Shown here: positions 41,961 to 48,965 of the stretch, piece by piece
How the letters are laid out: each line of letters starts with the position of its first letter
Numbering within the stretch: position 1 is the stretch's first letter
Source of the DNA: Streptomyces galbus
GTDB lineage: Bacteria > Actinomycetota > Actinomycetes > Streptomycetales > Streptomycetaceae
Length of the DNA stretch: 64,000 bases
Reading direction: 5' to 3'
NCBI RefSeq assembly: GCF_005280195.1
Contig: NZ_SZPR01000012.1
Location: 520,861 to 584,860, forward strand
Notes under the pieces: model-generated
Told to the model about the DNA's origin: nothing
What the model saw: the letters and a program-made list of their open reading frames with translations, nothing else
The model's database searches: none
Translations under genes and position numbers: made by a program

Positions 41961-42554
41961 TCACCGGCCGCGGGGACGGCCCGGCCCGCCGCCCCGCCGC
42001 ACACCCTCGGCGGGGAAGGCGGCCGGTGCGCTGAACCCCCCGGGTACCGCCCGGGCCTCCGCGCCCGCCGCCACGCCCTGGGGCACACCGGCGGGGTGTT
42101 CGACGACCGGCTGCGGGGCCTCGTGGGGGAGGGACGCCTCCGGTGTCTGCCGGGCGCGCGGGGTGGCGTGGCCGACCACGCGCGTGTGGGTCATCAGCGG
42201 GGCGCACGCGGAGCAGACCTCGGTGAGCGTCCACACCTGGCCCACGGCGGGGTCGTGCCGCAGGACCAGCACCACCGAGCCCGCGCAGGTGACGCGGGCC
42301 CCCTCGTGCGCGGAGCACTTGTACTGCCGGCAGCCGCAGGACGCGTCGGGGCGGACGGTGGCCGCCCGGGCGTGCGCGGCGGCATGGGCTTCGGCGAAGC
42401 GGCGCAGGGCGGCGACGTCCCGCGAACGGGCGGGCATGCGGCAGCCCGAGGAGCAGCTGACGGAGGCGCTCCGGTCGCGGTGCCCCGTCACCCGGATCGT
42501 CCATGACCGACCCGGGCGGCGAGTTGAGGGAGCGTCAGGGTACGCGAGAGCCAA
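41961..42554 (-). CDS. Cys/His-rich probable zinc-binding hypothetical protein
   Basis: This is a 197-residue protein with many possible metal ligands. One set is C34-x3-C38-x18-H57-x3-H61 (SCSSGC...HAAAH), and a second is C73-x-C75-x4-C80-x2-H83-x6-C90 followed by C114-x2-C117 (CSAC). The last about 70 residues are low-complexity Ala/Gly/Pro. One or two zinc sites are likely, with a regulatory or binding role; no family name is recognised. TTG 42554 follows GAAGGA by about 10 nt; GTG 42491, just before the first Cys cluster, is the alternative start. It is divergent from the Ser/Thr kinase gene. Confidence 0.7.
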   Translation of the reverse strand: MALAYPDAPSTRRPGRSWTIRVTGHRDRSASVSCSSGCRMPARSRDVAALRRFAEAHAAAHARAATVRPDASCGCRQYKCSAHEGARVTCAGSVVLVLRHDPAVGQVWTLTEVCSACAPLMTHTRVVGHATPRARQTPEASLPHEAPQPVVEHPAGVPQGVAAGAEARAVPGGFSAPAAFPAEGVRRGGGPGRPRGR

Positions 42555-42735
42555 GGCCGTGTGTCCTTCTGTCGTCGGGAGTGCTGCGCGCAGGTGCGCT
42601 GAGGGAGAGATACCCGGAGAAACCCCGCTTCACGGCACACCGACCCGTTCTCGTTCCCCGCACACGCGCACGTATGGCCCGTTCCCTATCCGATCGGGGT
42701 ACGCGTCCGCGCGCGGCGCGCCTTAGGCTCCCTCC

Positions 42736-44550
42736 ATGAGCTCAGGGGGATCCGGCGCACGGGTGATAGACGGCCGCTTCGAACTGCTGGAGCGGTTGGG
42801 GAGCGGGGGGATGGGCCTGGTGTGGCGGGCCCGTGACCTGGTCCTGTTGCGCGAGGTGGCCGTCAAGGAGGTCCGGCCGTCGGACCCGGGCCTCGCCGAG
42901 CACGACCCGCAGGCCGCCCGGCTGCTGCGCGAGCGCGTGCTGCGCGAGGCCCGTGCGCTGGCCCGCGTCCACCACCCGAACGTGGTCGCCATCCACCACG
43001 TCGTCGACGGCGGCGAGGGCACGTTCCCCTGGCTCGTCATGGAACTCGTCACCGGCGGCTCCCTCCAGGACCGCCTGGAGCGCGGGCCGCTGACCCCGGG
43101 TGAGGCGGCCGGCCTGGGGCGCGAGGTGCTGGCGGCGCTGCGCGCGGCCCACGCCGTGGGGATCGAACACCGGGACGTAAAGCCGCCGAACGTGCTGCTG
43201 CGCCCGGACGGCAGACCCGTGCTCACGGACTTCGGCATCGCCGCGATCCGTGAGCACACCAGCCTCACCGCCACCGGTGCGGTCATCGGATCACCGGACT
43301 ACATGGCGCCCGAGCGCGTCAGCGGCAAGGACGGCGGCCCCGCGGCCGACCTGTGGTCCCTGGCGATGATGCTCTACGTCGCCGTCGAGGGCCACCACCC
43401 GCTGCGCCGCTCCTCCACCCTGGCCACGCTCGCGGCGGTCCTCAGCGAGGAGGTGCCCCCGCCCCGGCGGGCCGGTCCGCTGACGCCCGTCCTGTCGGCC
43501 CTGCTCGTCAAGGACCCGCAGGCCCGGCCGGACGCCGCGACGGTCGACCGGATGCTCGCCGAGGCACGCCAGGCGGCGGGCGGGAGCCCCGCCGGTCCGG
43601 GCCGGACTCCGCACGACGTCGCGCCCCCGGCGACCACCGCGTCGTCCCCCGGCCCCGCGTACGGCTCCGCGCCCCAAGGCCCCGCGTACGGCTCCGTGCT
43701 CCGTTCCCCGGGGTACGGTCCTGCGCCGCACGGCCCCGCGTACGGCCCGTCCGTACCCGCGGACGCCGCGCCGACCTCGTACCACCTGCCGCCGCCCGGT
43801 CCGGGGCCCTCGTCGGGCGGGCCGGCGGTCACGGTCGGCGTGCCCCCGGTCGGCCGTCCCGCCCGGCGCGCGCGGACGCTGGCCGTCGCGACGTCCGTCG
43901 CCGGGGTCGCCCTGGCGGGCGCCCTGGTGTGGACGCTGCTCCCGGACGACGGGAAGGGCGGTGCCGGGTCGGGCGGCGGCGGTGCGAGCACCTCGGCCGG
44001 CCGCACGACGGGTGCCGGCTCGGGCAGGGGCCACGGGACGGCGGGAGCCACCAGCGGCGCCACCCCGGCGGCCGACGACAAGGGCACGGCCCCGACCGAC
44101 CTGCTGACCGCCGAGGGGCTGCGCACGACCGTGGCGAAGATCAAGGCGGCCTCGGGCGGCGAGAAGTTCACCAGCCTCGCCGTGTACGGCGAGTACGCGA
44201 TCGCCGGGGTGCCGGTGAAGGGCGACCCGGAGCTGTACGACTCCTACCGCTACGACGCCGGCGCCGATGTCGCCGTCAAGAGCGGACCGGGCGGCACGGT
44301 GATGAGCGGCGAGGTCCCGGTGGACCCGGACCTCTACGACTGGGACGCGGTCCCGGCCCTCCTGGCGAAGGCCGCCCGCACCCTGAAGGTGCCGTCACCG
44401 ACCGCCCGTTACGTCGTGGTGCAGCCGGCCTCCACGGTGTTCGACACCGACCCCTACCTGGGCGTCTACCTGGCCGACGCCTACGGCTCCGGCCACCTGT
44501 CCGCGACGGTCGGGGGCAAGGTGATCAACACCTATCCGCGCGGGAGCTGA
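42736..44550 (+). CDS. Membrane Ser/Thr protein kinase (PknB/STK type)
   Basis: This is a 604-residue receptor-like Hanks kinase. The catalytic domain (about 14-275) has GSGGMGLVW (P-loop), Lys44 in VAVKEV, HRDVKPPNVLL with catalytic Asp147, DFGIA and YMAPERVSG. A Pro/Ala/Ser/Tyr-rich juxtamembrane segment with PAYG repeats (about 285-370) precedes one transmembrane helix (about 380-400). The extracytoplasmic part (about 455-604) is globular with no PASTA repeats, so the sensed signal is different from peptidoglycan stems. ATG 42736 starts the protein. It is divergent from the Cys/His-rich protein gene. Confidence 0.92.
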   Translation: MSSGGSGARVIDGRFELLERLGSGGMGLVWRARDLVLLREVAVKEVRPSDPGLAEHDPQAARLLRERVLREARALARVHHPNVVAIHHVVDGGEGTFPWLVMELVTGGSLQDRLERGPLTPGEAAGLGREVLAALRAAHAVGIEHRDVKPPNVLLRPDGRPVLTDFGIAAIREHTSLTATGAVIGSPDYMAPERVSGKDGGPAADLWSLAMMLYVAVEGHHPLRRSSTLATLAAVLSEEVPPPRRAGPLTPVLSALLVKDPQARPDAATVDRMLAEARQAAGGSPAGPGRTPHDVAPPATTASSPGPAYGSAPQGPAYGSVLRSPGYGPAPHGPAYGPSVPADAAPTSYHLPPPGPGPSSGGPAVTVGVPPVGRPARRARTLAVATSVAGVALAGALVWTLLPDDGKGGAGSGGGGASTSAGRTTGAGSGRGHGTAGATSGATPAADDKGTAPTDLLTAEGLRTTVAKIKAASGGEKFTSLAVYGEYAIAGVPVKGDPELYDSYRYDAGADVAVKSGPGGTVMSGEVPVDPDLYDWDAVPALLAKAARTLKVPSPTARYVVVQPASTVFDTDPYLGVYLADAYGSGHLSATVGGKVINTYPRGS

Positions 44551-44612
44551 CCCGGGCGGGCGGGGCACCCGCCCCCGGCCGGGCCGTCATGCGGACGCGT
44601 GGACGCGCCGGG

Positions 44613-45977
44613 TCACGCGCCGCTCTCGCGCAGCATGTCCTCGCGCTCGACGAGCTTCACGCGCTCGCGGCCCTGCGGCTCGCCCAGCGCGCGCTCGGCG
44701 GCGTCCAGCCGGTACCAGCCGTCCCAGGTGGTGTAACGCACGGCGCGCTCGGCGAGGAACGCGTCGACCGCCTCGGGCTCCGGGGAGGCGGGGGCGTGCA
44801 GACGGCCGTGGGCGTGGTCGTCGAGGAGGTTGGACACCGTCTCGTTGGCGTCGCCCTTGGTGTGGCCGATGAGGCCGACGGGGCCGCGCCGGATCCAGCC
44901 GGTGACGTACACGGACTGCAGGTGGGCGCCGCTCTCCTCGATGACCCGGCCGCCCTCGTCGGGGACCGTGCCCGTCTTCAGGTCCCAGGGCAGCTTGGGC
45001 AGCTTGTCGGAGAGGTAGCCGACGGCGCGGTAGACGGCGGTGACGTCCCAGTCGGTGAACCTGCCGGTGCCCCGGACGTTGCCGGTGCCGTCCAGTTCGG
45101 TGCGCTCGGTGCGCAGGCCGACCACCTTGCCGTCCTCGCCGAGGATCTCGGCGGGCGACTCGAAGAAGTGCAGGAACAGCTTGTGCGGGCGGTCGCCGGC
45201 GTCGCGGATCGCCCAGTTCTCCAGCGTCTTGGCGACCATGTCGGCCTGCTTGTTGCCGCGCCGGGTGGCGATCGAGCCCTCGTCGTAGTCGATGTCCTCG
45301 GGGTCGACGACGACCTCGATGTTCGGGGAGTGGTCCAGCTCGCGCAGCTCCATCGGGCTGAACTTCGCCTGCGCCGGGCCGCGGCGGCCGAAGACGTGGA
45401 CCTCCAGCGCCTTGTTGGCCTTGAGGCCCTCGTAGACGTTCGGCGGTATCTCCGTCGGCAGCAGCTCGTCCGCGGTCTTGGCGAGGATGCGGGCCACGTC
45501 GAGGGCGACGTTGCCGACGCCCAGGACGGCGACCTTCTCGGCGTCCAGGGGCCAGGTGCGCGGCACGTCCGGGTGGCCGTCGTACCAGGAGACGAAGTCG
45601 GCGGCGCCGTAGGACCCGTCCAGCTCGATGCCCGGGATCGGCAGCTCGCGGTCGGCCGTCGCGCCGGTGGAGAAGATCACCGCGTCGTAGAAGGCGCGCA
45701 GGTCGTCCAGGGTGATGTCGCTCGGGTAGTCGACGTTGCCGAACAGACGGATCTGCGGCTTGTCGAGCACCTGGTGCAGGGCGGTGATGATGCCCTTGAT
45801 GCGGGGGTGGTCGGGGGCCACGCCGTAGCGGATCAGTCCGAACGGGGCCGGCATCCGCTCGAAGAGGTCGATGGACACACCGGGGTCGGCGGCCGCATCG
45901 GACTTGAGCAGCGCGTCGGCGGCGTAGATCCCGGCCGGGCCGGCTCCGACGATGGCTACCCGCAGGGGGCGGGGCAT
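44613..45977 (-). CDS. fprA: FprA-type ferredoxin/flavodoxin--NADP+ reductase
   Basis: This is a 454-residue FAD-dependent reductase of the adrenodoxin-reductase type. FAD site VAIVGAGPAGIYAADALL, the substrate-proximal FGLIRYGVAPDHP, NADP site VLGVGNVALDVARIL, HVFGRRGPAQAKFSPMELREL and C-terminal VTGWIRRGPVGLIGHTKGDA, all typical of FprA, are present. It moves electrons between NADPH and ferredoxins that feed P450s or Fe-S enzymes. ATG 45977 follows AAGGGAA by 7 nt. A 19-bp iron-box-like palindrome lies 45-63 bp upstream, consistent with iron regulation. Confidence 0.93.
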   Translation of the reverse strand: MPRPLRVAIVGAGPAGIYAADALLKSDAAADPGVSIDLFERMPAPFGLIRYGVAPDHPRIKGIITALHQVLDKPQIRLFGNVDYPSDITLDDLRAFYDAVIFSTGATADRELPIPGIELDGSYGAADFVSWYDGHPDVPRTWPLDAEKVAVLGVGNVALDVARILAKTADELLPTEIPPNVYEGLKANKALEVHVFGRRGPAQAKFSPMELRELDHSPNIEVVVDPEDIDYDEGSIATRRGNKQADMVAKTLENWAIRDAGDRPHKLFLHFFESPAEILGEDGKVVGLRTERTELDGTGNVRGTGRFTDWDVTAVYRAVGYLSDKLPKLPWDLKTGTVPDEGGRVIEESGAHLQSVYVTGWIRRGPVGLIGHTKGDANETVSNLLDDHAHGRLHAPASPEPEAVDAFLAERAVRYTTWDGWYRLDAAERALGEPQGRERVKLVEREDMLRESGA

Positions 45978-46021
45978 GGCAGGTTCCCTTCGAGAGACGA
46001 AAGATCGCTCGTCGGGAAGCC

Positions 46022-46040
46022 TAAGCTAAGGGCAACCTAA
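46022..46040. promoter_or_regulatory. Candidate DmdR/IdeR-type iron box upstream of fprA
   Basis: Read on the minus strand, TTAGGTTGCCCTTAGCTTA matches 13 of 19 positions of the DtxR/IdeR consensus TTAGGTTAGGCTAACCTAA, with the left half-site TTAGGTT exact. It lies 45 bp before the start codon, where a repressor could block the promoter. The match count is my own by-eye alignment. Confidence 0.5.
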
Positions 46041-46121
46041 GTCGGTACGCGGGTCCGGTCTATGAGGTCATAAGCACGTTTTATGGCTACCCAAAGAGCC
46101 CCTGGGGGTGCGCCGGACCGC

Positions 46122-48923
46122 TCAGGACAGGGGCTGCTCCGCCCAGATGATCTTGCCGGTGGGTGTGTAGCGCGTCCCCCAGCGCTCCGCGAGCTGCGCC
46201 ACCAGGAACAGCCCCCGCCCGCCCTCGTCGGTCATCGCCGCGTACCGCAGGTGCGGTGAGGTGCTGCTGCCGTCGGAGACCTCGCAGATCAGCGCCCGGT
46301 CGCGCAGCAGCCGTACCCGCACGGGCGCGCCGCCGTAGCGGATCGCGTTGGTCACCAGCTCGCTCAGGATCAGCTCCGTGCTGAACGACAGCTCCTCCAG
46401 CTCCCAGCGCGCCAGTTGCCGGACCACCGCCGCGCGCACCTCGCCGACCGCCGCCGGCTCCATCGGCACGTCCCACTCGGCCACCCGGTCCGGGCCGAGC
46501 GCGCGGGTACGGGCCACGATCAGCGCGATGTCGTCGTTCGGGCGGGGCGGCAGCAGCTCGTCCAGGACGACCCGGCACGTCTCGTCGGGGGAGGCGTCGC
46601 CCACCCGCTCCAGCGCCCCGCTGAGCAGGGCGAGCCCGGCGTCGATGTCCCGCTCCCGGTCCTCCACCAGCCCGTCGGTGTACAGCACCAGGCGGCTGCC
46701 CTCGGCCAGCTCCAGGTCCACCGTCTCGAACGGCAGCCCGCCCAGGCCCAGCGGAAGGCCCGCCGGCACCTCCGGGTAGTCCACCCGCCCGTCCGGACGC
46801 ACCAGCGCGGGCGGCGGATGCCCGGCCCGGGCCACCGTGCACCGCCGGGACACCGGGTCGTAGATGGCGTACAGACAGGTCGCCCCCGAGACCGGGCCGC
46901 TCGTGCCGCCGTCCGCCGTCTCGTCCTGGTCGATGCGGGCCACCAGCTCGTCCAGCAGCCCGAGCAGCTCCTCCGGCGGCAGGTCCAGCGAGGAGAAGTT
47001 GTGCACCGCGGTGCGCAGCCGGCCCATCGTGGCCGCCGCGTGCAGCCCGTGCCCCACTACGTCCCCCACGACCAGCGCCACCCGGGCCCCCGACAGCGGC
47101 AGCACGTCGAACCAGTCGCCGCCCACCCCGGCCTGCGCGGGCAGGTACCGGTAGGCGACGTCCAGGGCGTTCTGCTCGGGCAGCGTGCGCGGCAGCAGGC
47201 TGCGCTGCAGCGTCACCGCCATGCCGTGCTCACGCGTGTAGCGGCGCGCGTTGTCGATGGTCACCGCGGCCCGCGTCACCAGCTCCTCCGCCAGCGCCAC
47301 CTCCTCCCGGTCGAACGGGTCCGGCCGCTCCGACCGCCAGAAGGTGACCACACCCAGCAGCAGCGAGCCCGCCCGCACCGGCACCGCGATCAGCGAGTGG
47401 ATGCCGAAGTCCACGACCTGCTCGGTGCGCTCCAGGTCCTGCGCCCGCCAGCCCGGCGACTCGGCGAGCCGGGCCTCCAGCACCGGCCGCCCCTGGGCCA
47501 TGCCGCGCGCCTGCGGCGAGGTCTCGACGAACCGGATCTGCTCGCCCACCGCGTACAGCGGCGCCCCCTCGCGCACACCGGTCACCGCGGTGCGCCGCAG
47601 CACACTGCCCGGCTCCGGCTCGTCCCCGTCCAGCACCGCGTCGAACAGGTCCACCGTCGCGAAGTCCGCGAACCGGGGCACGGCCAGCTCCACCAGTTCC
47701 TCGGCGGTGCGCGTGACGTCCAGGCTGGTGCCGATGCCCACCCCCGCCGCGTACAGCATGTCCAGGCGTTCGCGGGCCGCGTCGGCCTTGCCGGACAGGG
47801 CGCGCAGCTCGGTGGAGTCGCGCAGCGTGGCCACGCTGCCGGGCGGGCCGCCCGCCAGGTCGGTGGGCCGCTGGTTGATCGCGATCAGCCGGTCGCCGAC
47901 CAGGTGCACCTCGTCGGTGGCGACCCGGCCCGAGGAGAGCAGGTCGGCCGTGCCGGGATCGAGGCCGAGGTCCAGCACGTGCCGCCGCTCGGCGTCGCCG
48001 GGCAGGTCCAGCAGGCGGTGCGCCTCGTCGTTGGCGAGCAGCAGGCGGCCGTCGCCGCCGACGATGATCACGCCCTCGCGCACGGTGTGCAGCACCGCGT
48101 CGTGGTGCTCGTACATCCGCGTCATCTCGCGCGGCCCGAGCCCGTGCGTCTGGCGCAGCAGCCGCCGGCTGACCAGCGCCGTGCCCCCGGTCGACAGGGC
48201 GAGCGCGGTCGCCGCGGCGGCCAGCAGCAGCGGCATCTGCCGGTCGGCTGTGCCGCCCACGTGCCGCGTGGTGATGCCCGCCGACACCAGCCCCACCACC
48301 CGGCCGCCCGGACCCTCCACCGGGACGACGGCCTGCACCAGCCGCCCGATCGTCCCGTCGACCTCCTCGACCACCGACTGCCCCGCCAGCGCGGGCGCGA
48401 TGTCGCCGACGAACTTCTTGCCGATGCGGTCGGGCTTGGGGTGGGTGTAGCGGATCCCGTCGGTGTTCGTCACCACGACGAAGTCGACGTGCGCGGCCCT
48501 GCGCGTCGCCTCGGCCTTCGGCTGCAGCACCGCCGTCGGGTCGGGGCTCGCCAACGCCTGCACGATACCGGGAGAGTTGGCGAAGGTCTCGGCGACCGCC
48601 AGCGAGCGGTTGCGGGCCTCCTGGGTGCTGTCGTGCCGGACCTGGAGCACCAACGCCACGACCGCCGCCACGATCAGCAGCAGCACGATGACCACCTGGA
48701 GCACGAACACCTGGGCGGCCAGGCTCAGTCCGCCCAGCCGCGACCGCCGCCCGGTGTCGTCCTGCCGGGTCCGCTCGGCCAGCCGCGCCGCGCGGACGGA
48801 CGCACGCTCCCGGGTCACCCGGCGCTCGCGCGCCGGCCGGGCGCGCTCGGACACGTGCCGGTCACGCGGTCCGTGCGGACGACGGGCCGACGGTGGATCC
48901 GAGCGCCCCAGGGGTCGGGCCAT
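46122..48923 (-). CDS. Multi-sensor SpoIIE phosphatase with kinase-like ATPase domain
   Basis: This is a 933-residue membrane regulator. The N-terminus is charged; TM1 (about 70-92) and TM2 (about 225-245) flank a cache-like extracytoplasmic sensor with NTDGIRYTHPKPDRIGKKFVGD. Then come PAS (about 265-380), GAF (about 400-555), SpoIIE PP2C (about 580-790; GGDWFDV, VVGDVVGHGLHA, NDDIALIV) and a C-terminal HATPase_c domain (about 810-930; LSELVTNAIRYGG, DEGGRGLFLV). Both phosphatase and anti-sigma-kinase-like modules lie in one chain. ATG 48923 starts it. A second large phosphatase gene lies upstream, 42 nt away on the same strand. Confidence 0.9.
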   Translation of the reverse strand: MARPLGRSDPPSARRPHGPRDRHVSERARPARERRVTRERASVRAARLAERTRQDDTGRRSRLGGLSLAAQVFVLQVVIVLLLIVAAVVALVLQVRHDSTQEARNRSLAVAETFANSPGIVQALASPDPTAVLQPKAEATRRAAHVDFVVVTNTDGIRYTHPKPDRIGKKFVGDIAPALAGQSVVEEVDGTIGRLVQAVVPVEGPGGRVVGLVSAGITTRHVGGTADRQMPLLLAAAATALALSTGGTALVSRRLLRQTHGLGPREMTRMYEHHDAVLHTVREGVIIVGGDGRLLLANDEAHRLLDLPGDAERRHVLDLGLDPGTADLLSSGRVATDEVHLVGDRLIAINQRPTDLAGGPPGSVATLRDSTELRALSGKADAARERLDMLYAAGVGIGTSLDVTRTAEELVELAVPRFADFATVDLFDAVLDGDEPEPGSVLRRTAVTGVREGAPLYAVGEQIRFVETSPQARGMAQGRPVLEARLAESPGWRAQDLERTEQVVDFGIHSLIAVPVRAGSLLLGVVTFWRSERPDPFDREEVALAEELVTRAAVTIDNARRYTREHGMAVTLQRSLLPRTLPEQNALDVAYRYLPAQAGVGGDWFDVLPLSGARVALVVGDVVGHGLHAAATMGRLRTAVHNFSSLDLPPEELLGLLDELVARIDQDETADGGTSGPVSGATCLYAIYDPVSRRCTVARAGHPPPALVRPDGRVDYPEVPAGLPLGLGGLPFETVDLELAEGSRLVLYTDGLVEDRERDIDAGLALLSGALERVGDASPDETCRVVLDELLPPRPNDDIALIVARTRALGPDRVAEWDVPMEPAAVGEVRAAVVRQLARWELEELSFSTELILSELVTNAIRYGGAPVRVRLLRDRALICEVSDGSSTSPHLRYAAMTDEGGRGLFLVAQLAERWGTRYTPTGKIIWAEQPLS

Positions 48924-48965
48924 GTGCCCATGTCTACACCGCCCGGCCCCACGGGGCGAGGGGGG

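Noticed and set aside
41851..42504. Leftward frame beginning MDDPGDGAPRPERL, overlapping the Cys/His-rich protein gene
   Set aside because: Composition is Arg/Pro-rich. The overlapping frame shows an ordered Cys/His ligand pattern and normal protein-like segments.
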